A stretch of DNA of 64,000 bases, taken from contig NC_088302.1 of assembly GCF_032854445.1 (NCBI RefSeq), positions 51,922,046 through 51,986,045 of the forward strand, read 5' to 3'. Made by a program: the position numbers and the translations under genes. This document shows, in pieces, positions 62,001 to 64,000 of the stretch; position 1 is the first letter of the stretch; the number at the start of each line of letters is the position of its first letter. The notes under the pieces were generated by a model. That model saw only the letters and a program-made list of their open reading frames with translations. It was not told the DNA's origin and did no database searches. This stretch comes from Liolophura sinensis (Eukaryota; Mollusca; Polyplacophora; Chitonida; Chitonidae).

Positions 62001-63362
62001 CATTGTCCTTCAGATGGCCTCTATATGTAGCTCGATCCTTATGCTGGACTTGTTTCGATGGCCAGTTATGGATTATTGCATGTATTCCAACACCAATGTG
62101 GCTCATAGCTGTGGCTGCAGTGGCGCGGAGACAGTGAGGTGTGTACCACTGACTGAGTCCTGCACTGCCTAAGATCCCTGCTCTCATTGAGCGCAAGCTG
62201 TTCACTCCCATTGCCAGCAATCCGCTGCTTTAGGAGCAGCTTCTAGTAAGAGGATGTAGAAAAAACACATAGTTGCCCATGTTGCGCTTATCCAGATAGA
62301 GTACCTAGATGCTTATTGTTTGATGCCACCTCTTTATATCTCATACATGGGACAAGTGCCTATTGCCCACATGATGTCTTTAATGCTAAATGGTAAATAT
62401 TTCATCTTTAAACTTCACTGCATGAGCAATTATATGTAAATTCATTTTGCCTTTGTCCTCGGAAAATATAAGATTTTGAAGAAAAAAGATGTTCTGACAG
62501 AAGAACCCAGCCCCCTATTTTATTAGCGAAATGGAACCACTCCAGCGTCCATGATGAGGACTGCAACTGTGTATAGATTGTCGGTTTGAGCACATTTCGC
62601 TCAACATTGCTTTTCCAATGGTAAATCAGGCACTTAAGTCCTTTATTGATTTTATGGTGTATTTCTTCTTTATATTTTAATTTTCAGTTATGGAGATTTT
62701 GGGTTTGACTTTGACACATGTAAAGGCCCTGACTGCATGTACCTCACATGTGGGGTGGGGTGTTCAGAGGTGGAGGTGGACTGCCTCACAGGAGAGCACA
62801 AGGTACGCAGTTTATACGCAGGTAATCACATCAAAGTTATCTCCCCTTGGAATTGTAAGTTGAACACTCGCTCCTGGAGATCGAGGGCATTTAAAGGGCA
62901 ATTTGAGGGTTTTACCTGCCAATGACCATGGCACTGAATTCAACTTTTGCTGTTGTGGACTGGAGGTTGCACAAATTCCACATGTGGTCATCATTATGAA
63001 GTCCCCTTGAAAATAGAAATGTTGTGTGTGTTTACGGCCCTAGAGGACAAAACCCTGGTTATATCAAAGCCCAATTACACCTTTCGTGTATAACGTATTG
63101 ATGCTAGAAAATGCGAGCTAGTCCGATTCAGAGTCTATATTAAGGTAAATTCTACCAACATTATTATGATAAAGTATTACAGTGTATTTACACTTACAGA
63201 ACATGAAATTCAAACTTGAACAATTTAGTGGTACAACCTTAATTCAGTATTCAGATTAATTGTTTATTTGCACAGTTGGTGAGGACGGACATTGTGATGG
63301 ATGTGGGGAGAAGCATTAACCCAGCGGTGGACATCGGTCAGATTGAGGGTGGCTTTGTACAG
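22994..63362 (+). CDS. XDH/AOX-like: xanthine dehydrogenase / aldehyde oxidase family molybdo-flavoenzyme, 29 exons, 3' end outside window
   Basis: Twenty-nine exons encode 1186 contiguous codons with consistent phases. The co-linear human XDH segment is about 1201 residues, so only a C-terminal portion is missing. Domains in order: N-terminal [2Fe-2S] ferredoxin fold (Cys45, Cys50, Cys53, Cys75); all-alpha [2Fe-2S] domain (Cys115, Cys118, Cys150, Cys152); Cys-rich linker (168-224); FAD domain (about 225-525); molybdopterin domains (from about 545). Kept molybdenum-site motifs: Gln752, GGGFGGKE with Glu787, LRGFG with Phe899, and EMGQG (about 1022-1026). Family members hydroxylate purines or aldehydes in the cytosol, passing electrons Mo to FeS to FAD. 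Here bovine Arg880, Phe1009 and Thr1010 correspond to Leu865, Ile994 and Tyr995, so xanthine is doubtful as substrate. Cys992, used for dehydrogenase-to-oxidase conversion, is Lys977. The catalytic Glu1261 equivalent lies beyond the window. Confidence 0.95.
23145..24080. repeat. 57-bp tandem array, about 16 copies, in intron 1
   Basis: Units contain GGAGAGGGTGTTTATAGAGA, CAGGTACATGTATATATGTA and GGGGCCCTATGCAGTCT. They recur every 57 bp (for example 23171 to 23228), sometimes 56. Because 57 is 19 codons, long open frames arise in several frames. Their products are simple repeats with no start of coding character, so I treat them as non-coding. Confidence 0.96.
24330..24980. repeat. degenerate local repeats in intron 1 with a SINE head fragment
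   Basis: Blocks such as GTGGACTGGTTATAGTTCT (24344), GTGAACTGATTATAGTTCTG (24788), GTGGATTGGTTACAGTTCTG (24833) and ACATTGATTACAATTCTGA (24924) are diverged copies of one motif. A tRNA-like SINE head fragment (GGCCTAGTGGCTAGCGTGCT) lies at 24438-24457, and a poly-C / poly-A tract at about 24504-24530. Confidence 0.55.
25510..27300 (-). pseudogene. non-LTR retrotransposon (Jockey/CR1-like reverse transcriptase), broken and 5'-truncated
   Basis: Read on the - strand, the segment encodes reverse transcriptase motifs in order: a NYRPIS-like block near 26740; [16 protein letters not shown] near 26600; [13 protein letters not shown] near 26515; [13 protein letters not shown] near 26350; and the catalytic FADDTT near 26270. 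[16 protein letters not shown] (about 26030) and the usual C-terminal LCPNFIKQL region (near 25640) follow. Frames change and stop codons interrupt it, so it is dead. The 3' end is a TTG/TTA microsatellite tail (25510-25542 on the + strand as AATAATAAC and AACAACAACA). The 5' truncation lies immediately upstream of exon 2 of the host gene. Confidence 0.9.
27311..27342 (+). CDS. XDH/AOX-like: XDH/AOX-like exon 2
   Basis: A 32-nt exon between TCTCTTCCAG and GTATGT encodes [11 protein letters not shown], the first beta strand of the N-terminal [2Fe-2S] domain. The retrotransposon remnant ends only a few to some tens of bases before the acceptor. Confidence 0.9.
27410..27677 (+). mobile_element. 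tRNA-derived SINE (family R1) in intron 2
   Basis: The head starts GGGGTCTCCATGGCAGAGGA and the body carries GCGGTCGCTGTGAGT, TTTCCTCCCACCATAATTCT and a tail AATAAGTAAATAAAT. It is collinear with the intact copies but has a diverged tRNA part. Confidence 0.88.
28486..28765. repeat. 30-bp tandem repeat, about 9 copies, in intron 2
   Basis: The unit CCTGAATCATCTAGTGTTGT plus TTACACCTGA-type sequence recurs every 30 bp. It varies as CTAGTG or CTACTG and TTACACC or TTACGCC. Confidence 0.95.
29809..29866 (+). CDS. XDH/AOX-like: XDH/AOX-like exon 3
   Basis: Residues 17-35 include [13 protein letters not shown], the conserved family block of the N-terminal ferredoxin-like domain. The donor is GTATCC, a weak match; the phase (one dangling T) is confirmed by exon 4, which supplies TG for Leu36. 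Confidence 0.93.
30646..30742 (+). CDS. XDH/AOX-like: XDH/AOX-like exon 4 (first FeS cysteines)
   Basis: Residues 37-67 contain [19 protein letters not shown], with the C-x4-C-x2-C ligands (Cys45, Cys50, Cys53) of the [2Fe-2S] cluster. Acceptor TTCCTGTCCAG, donor GTAAGT. Confidence 0.97.
30929..31197 (+). mobile_element. tRNA-derived SINE (family R1), intact copy, in intron 4
   Basis: This is the best preserved copy. Box A lies in GTGGCTCAGTTGGTTAGCAC and box B in GTGAGTTCAAGTCCAG. The body contains TTTCCACCCACCATAATGCT and TTGAGTACGGCGTAAAACAC, and it ends in an ATAAATAAATAAAT tail. It ends only 16 bp before the acceptor of exon 5 (AG at 31212-31213). Confidence 0.95.
31214..31322 (+). CDS. 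XDH/AOX-like: XDH/AOX-like exon 5
   Basis: Residues 69-104 include Cys75, the fourth ligand of the N-terminal cluster, and the block [20 protein letters not shown], which is strongly family-conserved. Acceptor TATTGCAG, donor GTGAGC. Confidence 0.97.
31815..31912. repeat. 17-18-bp tandem repeat in intron 5
   Basis: About five or six copies of TATCCAGGTTGATGAAG or TATCCAGTTTGATGAAG in a row. Confidence 0.85.
32220..32460 (+). repeat. interspersed repeat family R4, copy 2, in intron 5
   Basis: Collinear with 7290-7540 (GCATGATTCCGT, ACTTTATATACT, TTAAACTTCATC, AATGTCTGTTTCC). It ends about 100 bp before exon 6. Confidence 0.6.
32563..32689 (+). CDS. XDH/AOX-like: XDH/AOX-like exon 6 (second FeS domain)
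   Basis: Residues 105-146: [20 protein letters not shown] carries Cys115 and Cys118, ligands of the second [2Fe-2S] cluster. Acceptor TATTGACAG, donor GTCAGT. Confidence 0.98.
33530..33720 (+). mobile_element. very degenerate SINE R1 copy in intron 6
   Basis: Order of weak matches: GATTGGTGAGATGTTCAAATCC (box B-like), CTCCTGCTGGTATT, TTCAGTTCCTCC, GTTGTATAAGTGAA, and CCTAAAATCTCAGTCAGATAA at the tail. This supports an old copy but is not conclusive. Confidence 0.45.
33935..34200 (+). mobile_element. tRNA-derived SINE (family R1) in intron 6
   Basis: The head contains GATTGGTTAGCATGCTAGTG and box B GTGAGTTCAAGTCCAACAC. The body has TTTCCTCCCACTGTAATGCT and a tail AATAAGCATATAAATATA. A poly-G run precedes it at about 33925. 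Confidence 0.9.
34310..34371 (+). CDS. XDH/AOX-like: XDH/AOX-like exon 7
   Basis: Residues 148-167: [20 protein letters not shown], carrying Cys150 and Cys152, completes the second [2Fe-2S] cluster. Acceptor TTACATTGTAG, donor GTTTGT. Confidence 0.98.
35181..35351 (+). CDS. XDH/AOX-like: XDH/AOX-like exon 8 (Cys-rich linker)
   Basis: Residues 168-224 contain four Cys-Cys or Cys-x-Cys groups ([11 protein letters not shown], then [13 protein letters not shown]). The exon ends with [13 protein letters not shown], which matches the linker before the FAD domain in XDH. The exon end and its donor GTTTGT are the seed of the 43-bp array that follows directly. Confidence 0.97.
35325..36800 (+). repeat. 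43-bp tandem array built from the exon 8 end and its 5' splice site, about 34 copies
   Basis: Each unit is 27 nt identical or nearly so to the last 27 nt of exon 8 (GAACCAATTTTCCCACCCGA, then GTTACAG). It is followed by 16 nt matching the first intron bases (GTTTGTTGATGAAGAG). Starts recur every 43 bp (35351, 35394 and so on). Every unit therefore carries a copy of the donor. Extending the exon into the array hits TGA within the first GTTTGTTGA. Copies differ at few positions; the last one (36780-36800) is truncated. Confidence 0.97.
37158..37296 (+). CDS. XDH/AOX-like: XDH/AOX-like exon 9 (FAD domain start)
   Basis: Residues 225-270: [20 protein letters not shown] and [13 protein letters not shown] match the first part of the FAD domain. 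Where XDH has the FAD-binding GNTEIG loop, this protein has SGCTFL. Acceptor GCCGCACAG, donor GTAAGA. It joins exon 10 through Ala271. Confidence 0.95.
37720..38048 (+). mobile_element. interspersed repeat family R2, copy 2, in intron 9
   Basis: Shares GAGAGGTTAGAGCAAGGA, CAGTGTCAGTATAATGTCAC, GGCAGCATTTTGGCAGCATG and TATGACTGAAAAATTGTATG with the copies at 16926 (-) and 42050 (+). It ends in a CATTCATTCATTCATT tail. A short SINE R1 tail fragment precedes it at about 37380-37402. Confidence 0.8.
38337..38498 (+). CDS. XDH/AOX-like: XDH/AOX-like exon 10
   Basis: Residues 272-324: [15 protein letters not shown] and [16 protein letters not shown] fit the FAD-domain region that reads IPELN...GISFGAACPLS in XDH. 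Acceptor CTAACAG, donor GTACTG. Confidence 0.93.
39061..39125 (+). CDS. XDH/AOX-like: XDH/AOX-like exon 11
   Basis: Residues 326-346: [15 protein letters not shown] corresponds to the helix before the second FAD loop. Acceptor GCATTGCCAG, donor GTAAGG. Confidence 0.93.
39573..39666 (+). CDS. XDH/AOX-like: XDH/AOX-like exon 12 (second FAD loop)
   Basis: Residues 347-377: [19 protein letters not shown] aligns with SVGGNIITASPISDLNPVF of XDH. The two Gly, the Asp and the Pro are kept, but Asn becomes His and the ASPIS stretch is lost. Donor GTATTT. Confidence 0.93.
39950..41700. repeat. 32-bp tandem array in intron 12, about 50 copies
   Basis: Unit AGGAAGCAAACCCTAGACAG plus TCATCCTCTGAG, recurring every 32 bp (for example 41101 to 41133). 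Variants include CTGTC for CAGTC, GTAAAC for GCAAAC, and insertions giving TCAATCC. The ends (39880-40060 and 41630-41700) are diverged. Unlike the array after exon 8, it shows no resemblance to either flanking splice site. Confidence 0.96.
41792..41877. repeat. long near-perfect hairpin (38-bp arms, 10-base loop)
   Basis: The arm 41792-41829 (AAGAAACATCTTGAAGGAGT and onward to GGTCAAA) and the arm 41840-41877 (TTTGACCTTTAGTGCTTGAC and onward to GTTTCTT) are inverted copies with a single mismatch. As RNA this would fold into a stem of pre-miRNA size; as DNA it could be a foldback element. It lies in intron 12 just after the 32-bp array. Confidence 0.9.
42050..42300 (+). mobile_element. interspersed repeat family R2, copy 3, in intron 12
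   Basis: Contains GAGAAGTTAGAGCAAGGAAA, GGTGTCAGTATAATGTGACT and GGCGGCAGCACTTTGGCGGC. It starts after an (AAAT)n run at 42052-42075 and ends near CATATGGTTGAAAAAGTGTA. Confidence 0.78.
42739..42842 (+). CDS. XDH/AOX-like: XDH/AOX-like exon 13
   Basis: Residues 379-412: [20 protein letters not shown] and LISVGVP match the segment [22 protein letters not shown] of XDH. The Tyr of GYRKT, an NAD-binding residue in XDH (Tyr393), is absent. Acceptor TGTTAGCAG, donor GTGAGG. Confidence 0.95.
43220..43401 (+). CDS. XDH/AOX-like: XDH/AOX-like exon 14
   Basis: Residues 413-472: [20 protein letters not shown] replaces the conserved FKQASRREDDIAKV block of XDH, so the FAD/NAD-contacting charged residues are changed. 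It then reads [20 protein letters not shown], the family's yGG block. The acceptor CGTTAAAAG follows a T-rich stretch. Confidence 0.95.
44007..44160 (+). CDS. XDH/AOX-like: XDH/AOX-like exon 15
   Basis: Residues 474-524, ending [20 protein letters not shown], correspond to the C-terminal helices of the FAD domain (LTLSFFFKFYLTVLQKL in XDH). Acceptor GTTCTCAG, donor GTCAGT. Confidence 0.93.
44990..46400. repeat. 38-bp tandem array in intron 15, about 37 copies
   Basis: Unit GAAAACCTGACCTCACATCT plus GCCCAGCTAGCCCCATCT, spaced 38 bp (45083 to 45121). Sub-variants are CGCACGCGAAAACC and AGTTGCCCAGC, which alternate in blocks. Poly-C runs interrupt it at about 45797 and 45885. The downstream third is the most diverged. 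Confidence 0.95.
46545..46604 (+). CDS. XDH/AOX-like: XDH/AOX-like exon 16
   Basis: Residues 525-544 ([20 protein letters not shown]) form the short linker between the FAD and molybdopterin domains. The region is variable in the family, so support comes from phase and splice signals (TTTTTCAG and GTATGT). Confidence 0.85.
47020..47158 (-). mobile_element. tRNA-derived SINE (family R1), head missing, in intron 16
   Basis: TTTGATTGGTGTTTTACGCC, ACTCAAGAATATTTCACTTA and GCATTATGGTGGGAGGAAAC are near consensus. The copy stops before the tRNA-like part, at about 47158. Confidence 0.92.
47366..47486 (+). CDS. XDH/AOX-like: XDH/AOX-like exon 17 (molybdopterin domain start)
   Basis: Residues 545-584: [20 protein letters not shown] and IDDIP match the [25 protein letters not shown] block at the start of the molybdopterin part. 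Donor GTAAGT. Confidence 0.97.
47545..48151 (+). repeat. 33-bp tandem array built from the 3' splice site of exon 18, about 18 copies
   Basis: Unit ATATGTGTTGTGTTTCCAGG plus TGAGCTGTATACC. The true acceptor at 48149-48151 reads TGTGTTTCCAG followed by GTGAACTGTACATG, so each unit is a copy of polypyrimidine tract, AG and first exon bases. In the exon 18 reading frame the unit encodes GELYT-x-CVVFP without a stop. The frame is kept for roughly the last three units (about 48050-48151) and then broken by a 31-bp unit near 48030. Confidence 0.95.
48152..48330 (+). CDS. XDH/AOX-like: XDH/AOX-like exon 18
   Basis: Residues 586-644: [20 protein letters not shown] and a KDVPG block match the RAHAKIKSIDTSEAKKVPGF region of XDH. 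Donor GTAAGA. Upstream AG copies 33 bp apart are alternative acceptors (see the array before it). Confidence 0.97.
48838..48960 (+). CDS. XDH/AOX-like: XDH/AOX-like exon 19
   Basis: Residues 645-685: [20 protein letters not shown] then [16 protein letters not shown], a highly conserved family block. The segment around GGGATACAGCTGTC (48891) is echoed just after the donor (48963), a small local duplication. Confidence 0.98.
49230..49327. repeat. 33-bp repeat, 3 copies, in intron 19
   Basis: CATCTTACATGAAGGTTTGC plus ACCGCAGACATGT, in direct tandem. Confidence 0.9.
49440..49546. repeat. 42-bp repeat, about 2.6 copies, just upstream of exon 20
   Basis: GTAGTACAGAAATATGATTA starts at 49449 and 49491, and a third truncated copy begins at 49533. 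It ends about 15 bp before the acceptor of exon 20. Confidence 0.9.
49564..49782 (+). CDS. XDH/AOX-like: XDH/AOX-like exon 20
   Basis: Residues 686-758: [30 protein letters not shown] and [13 protein letters not shown]. Gln752 of GTQ corresponds to the pterin-contacting Gln767 of bovine XDH. Acceptor TTGAACCAG, donor GTGAGT. Confidence 0.98.
49897..50040. repeat. C/T-rich low-complexity tract in intron 20
   Basis: About 140 bp of CCTCCTCCACCCTCACCAA-type sequence, almost free of G on this strand. The apparent Pro/His/Leu-rich reading frames across it are composition artefacts. Confidence 0.9.
50661..50882 (+). CDS. XDH/AOX-like: XDH/AOX-like exon 21 (Mo-site glutamate)
   Basis: Residues 759-832: [20 protein letters not shown] and [13 protein letters not shown]. 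Glu787 in GGKE matches bovine Glu802, which mammalian aldehyde oxidases replace by Val. Acceptor TGTTTCCAG, donor GTAAGG. Confidence 0.99.
51438..51524 (+). CDS. XDH/AOX-like: XDH/AOX-like exon 22
   Basis: Residues 833-861: [20 protein letters not shown] and GITKETSNS. The alignment to XDH runs without a gap up to the Arg880 position in the next exon. Acceptor TACTTTAG, donor GTACGT. Confidence 0.97.
51585..52960. repeat. 43-bp tandem array in intron 22, about 32 copies
   Basis: Unit GGAGATACGTATATGACTGT plus ATTGTAGGGAAACATATCCAGTT, spaced 43 bp (51601 to 51644). It is extremely homogeneous: most differences are A/T in GGGAAACA or GGGATACA. The reverse strand of the unit lacks stops in all three frames. 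Because 43 is not a multiple of three, this produces overlapping open frames of about 500 codons on the - strand (51434-52965) that are not genes. Confidence 0.98.
52961..53989. other. intron 22 sequence without recognised feature
   Basis: Directly after the array the sequence is diverged array remnant and then unique AT-rich DNA. Open frames of 60-100 codons on both strands have no recognisable similarity. Confidence 0.35.
53990..54430 (-). mobile_element. interspersed repeat family R3, copy 1, in intron 22
   Basis: On the - strand it reads through GTTAGGAAGAAAATTTCCGT, GGCAGTTTTAACGATTCTCA, TTGGCTGAGAGGCAACACAC, ATTTATGCCAGCTTTGCCGT and TTTCAGGCTTTATGTGTATG. All these blocks recur in order at 60100-60480 on the + strand. 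No coding capacity was seen. Confidence 0.82.
54563..54940 (-). pseudogene. unidentified open frame remnant inside intron 22
   Basis: On the - strand a frame is open from about 54940 to the stop at 54563. It includes [41 protein letters not shown] and [20 protein letters not shown]. It has coding-like composition and is antisense to the host gene. It may be a fragment of a mobile-element protein or a captured gene; I do not recognise a family. Lack of an ATG at the upstream edge and stops beyond it suggest a remnant. Confidence 0.35.
55510..57420. repeat. 46-bp tandem array in intron 22, about 41 copies
   Basis: Unit GTAGTTCCTTATGTGTGTTG plus TGTGGGCTCCACTCCCTGTAAGTCCT, 46 bp apart (55621 to 55667). 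Two main sub-variants (TTATGTGTGTTG and TTATGCGCCTTG or TTATGCACCTTG) alternate, plus a short form lacking that segment. Blocks about 240-290 bp long recur, for example around 56660-56880 and 56900-57130, so multi-unit duplication is visible. Confidence 0.97.
57845..58320. repeat. 43-45-bp tandem array in intron 22, related to the 51585-52960 array
   Basis: Unit GGATACATATCCAGTTGGAG plus GTACATATACAACTGTACAGTAGG. The core CATATCCAGTTGGAG and the TACATATAC/TACGTATATG block are shared with the array at 51585-52960, in the same orientation. The spacing (57861, 57904, 57947) varies by one or two bases. Copies toward 58320 are diverged. It ends about 50 bp before exon 23. Confidence 0.95.
58379..58570 (+). 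CDS. XDH/AOX-like: XDH/AOX-like exon 23 (substrate pocket)
   Basis: Residues 862-925: [17 protein letters not shown], then [14 protein letters not shown]. Phe899 in RGFG matches bovine Phe914. The position of bovine Arg880 (S-I-M-E-R-A in mammals) is Leu865 here. Acceptor TTTGTGTTAG, donor GTTTGT. Confidence 0.98.
58800..59050. mobile_element. SINE-like repeat with internal inverted segment in intron 23
   Basis: It starts TTTATTTGATTAGTGG and ends GTGAAACAAATATTGAGTAT, then CACCAATCG with AATCAATCA repeats, which recalls the R1 tail. The inner part has an inverted pair: CTGACAGTGGCCAGGTTTAT near 58859 and ATAAACCTGACCTCTGTCAG near 58975. Family assignment is uncertain. Confidence 0.5.
59355..59500 (+). 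CDS. XDH/AOX-like: XDH/AOX-like exon 24
   Basis: Residues 926-973: [20 protein letters not shown] and KCWEEC match the [25 protein letters not shown] region of XDH. Acceptor AAATGCAG, donor GTATGA. Confidence 0.98.
59681..59762 (+). CDS. XDH/AOX-like: XDH/AOX-like exon 25 (substrate pocket)
   Basis: Residues 975-1001: [20 protein letters not shown] and NQ. Bovine Phe1009-Thr1010 (GISFTVPFLNQ) correspond to Ile994-Tyr995. Cys992 corresponds to Lys977. Acceptor TTACCTAG, donor GTAGGA. Confidence 0.97.
60100..60480 (+). mobile_element. interspersed repeat family R3, copy 2, in intron 25
   Basis: Inverted relative to the copy at 53990-54430. It contains GCCGGCAGTTTTAACGACTC, ATTGGCTGAAAGACAATACA, TTTATGCCAGCTTTGCTGTT and TTCAGGCTTTACGTG. 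A short SINE R1 tail fragment (TTCTCTTGAGTACGGCATAA) follows at about 60568. Confidence 0.82.
60736..60831 (+). CDS. XDH/AOX-like: XDH/AOX-like exon 26 (pterin-binding MGQG)
   Basis: Residues 1002-1033: [20 protein letters not shown] then [10 protein letters not shown]. The EMGQG motif binds the molybdopterin; the Thr of GGTEMGQG is Cys here. The acceptor TGTTGAAG has a poor pyrimidine tract; donor GTGCCT. Confidence 0.97.
61270..61526 (+). CDS. XDH/AOX-like: XDH/AOX-like exon 27 with GC donor
   Basis: Residues 1034-1118: [30 protein letters not shown] and [10 protein letters not shown]. One of the two Ala residues lining the pocket (bovine Ala1078) is Val1063. The reading frame requires the donor AG|GCAAGT at 61527, a GC-AG intron. 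A GT donor 5 bases upstream would lead to a stop in exon 28. Confidence 0.97.
61527..62687. other. intron 27, no repeat recognised
   Basis: This 1.16-kb GC-AG intron lacks arrays and SINEs. Open frames of 60-95 codons on both strands show no similarity I can name. A - strand frame at 61990-62220 reads coding-like but is unsupported. Confidence 0.4.
62688..62802 (+). CDS. XDH/AOX-like: XDH/AOX-like exon 28
   Basis: Residues 1120-1157 end in [15 protein letters not shown], the near-invariant family block. The preceding segment ([18 protein letters not shown]) has extra Cys residues where XDH reads GNPFHYFSYGVA. Acceptor ATTTTCAG, donor GTACGC. Confidence 0.98.
63276..63362 (+). CDS. XDH/AOX-like: XDH/AOX-like exon 29
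   Basis: Residues 1158-1186: [20 protein letters not shown] then IEGGFVQ match the family exactly in pattern. Donor GTCTGT. The next exon should start G-x-G-Y/L-Y/F and carry the catalytic Glu further on; it is not complete in this window. Confidence 0.98.
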
Positions 63363-63605
63363 GTCTGTCTGATTGCTCTGATGACTTTGTATGGATCTGT
63401 CTGATTGCTGTAATGACTTTGTACAGGTTGGTCTGAATGCTCTGATGACTTTGTACAGGTCTGTCTGATTGTTTTGGCATCTATGTACAAACCTGTCTGA
63501 TGTATCTGTTCTTGTGAATATGTACATTTCAGTCTGATTGTCCTTGAGCCCTTGTACTTGTCTGACTGATTGCTGTGTGACTTTTTACAGGCCTGTCTCA
63601 TTGTT
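63351..63605 (+). repeat. 32-bp repeat built from the exon 29 donor, about 8 decaying copies
   Basis: GGCTTTGTACAG|GTCTGTCT at the true junction is followed by GACTTTGTATGGATCTGTCT 32 bp later, then GACTTTGTACAGGTTGGTCT and GACTTTGTACAGGTCTGTCT. More distant copies lose the AG|GT. Confidence 0.88.
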
Positions 63606-63627
63606 CTGTATGATATGGTTTTGTAAT

Positions 63628-64000
63628 ACAATATGAGTACTGCATGTTGGATGATGTGGTTATATGATTACAGGGACACCACATCATGTGGTTGTATCAT
63701 TACAGACATATGGGTACTACCTAATGGAGGATGTGGTTGTATCCATACAGGTATACAGGTACTACATGATGGAGGATGTGGTTGTATGATTACAGGGATG
63801 TGGGTACTACATGATGTGGTTATATGATTACAGGGACACCACATCATGTGGTTGTATCATTACAGACATATGGGTACTACCTAATGGAGGATGTGGTTGT
63901 ATCCATACAGGTATACAGGTACTACATGATGGAGGATGTGGTTGTATGATTACAGGGATGTGGGTACTACATGATGTGGTTATATGATTACAGGGACACC
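63628..64000 (+). repeat. tandem array of acceptor-like units with a 160-bp higher-order period, running off the window
   Basis: Sub-units of 45, 45, 38 and 32 bp sum to 160 bp; TATATGATTACAGGGACACC recurs at 63661 and 63821. Units contain GATTACAG followed by GGATGTGGGTACTACATGAT and GGAGGATGTGGTTGTA. In the phase required after exon 29, these unit sequences read like G-C-G-Y-Y-M-M-E-D-V-V-V. This resembles GLGLFTLEELHY, the expected start of exon 30. So this appears to be a tandem copy of the exon 30 acceptor region. Whether a genuine exon 30 start lies inside the window is undecided. Confidence 0.8.

Overview
The window is animal nuclear DNA, most likely from a mollusc and probably a bivalve. 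The reasons are split genes with GT-AG introns, no operon or Shine-Dalgarno organisation, and many copies of a tRNA-headed SINE of a type I associate with mollusc genomes. The taxonomic call is an inference; no marker gene was checked.

Layout. (1) 1-72: the last 23 codons of an unidentified + strand gene. (2) 768-5012: a seven-exon gene on the - strand (288 aa predicted), unidentified but frame-consistent across every junction. (3) 5013-12 kb: intergenic DNA with SINE fragments, then an 82-bp tandem array (10659-12028). (4) 13.1-21.6 kb: two arrays of the same 53-bp satellite in opposite orientations (13150-15725 and 20757-21622) enclose about 5 kb. That interval holds a probable small + strand gene (17519-20068, five exons seen, 5' end not found). 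(5) 22994 to beyond the right edge: a large + strand gene of the xanthine dehydrogenase / aldehyde oxidase family. I could reconstruct 29 exons by hand. They join without a frame error into 1186 codons, and about the last 130-150 residues lie outside the window. The order is two [2Fe-2S] domains, a Cys-rich linker, the FAD domain, then the molybdopterin domains.

The introns of this gene are filled with minisatellites (units 30-57 bp), SINEs, a broken non-LTR retrotransposon directly upstream of exon 2, and two further interspersed repeat families. The most striking pattern is that several minisatellites are tandem copies of the gene's own exon-intron junctions. The 43-bp array after exon 8 repeats the exon 8 end plus its 5' splice site. 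The 33-bp array before exon 18 repeats its 3' splice site plus the exon start. Intron 29 begins with copies of its donor and appears to end with copies of the next acceptor. The - strand gene shows a similar donor-side array after its exon 6.

The enzyme is also unusual. Iron-sulfur and molybdopterin motifs are kept. However, the residues that position purines in xanthine dehydrogenase (bovine Arg880, Phe1009, Thr1010) are replaced by Leu, Ile and Tyr, and FAD/NAD-site motifs are eroded. It is best described as an XDH-derived, aldehyde-oxidase-like paralogue of unknown substrate.
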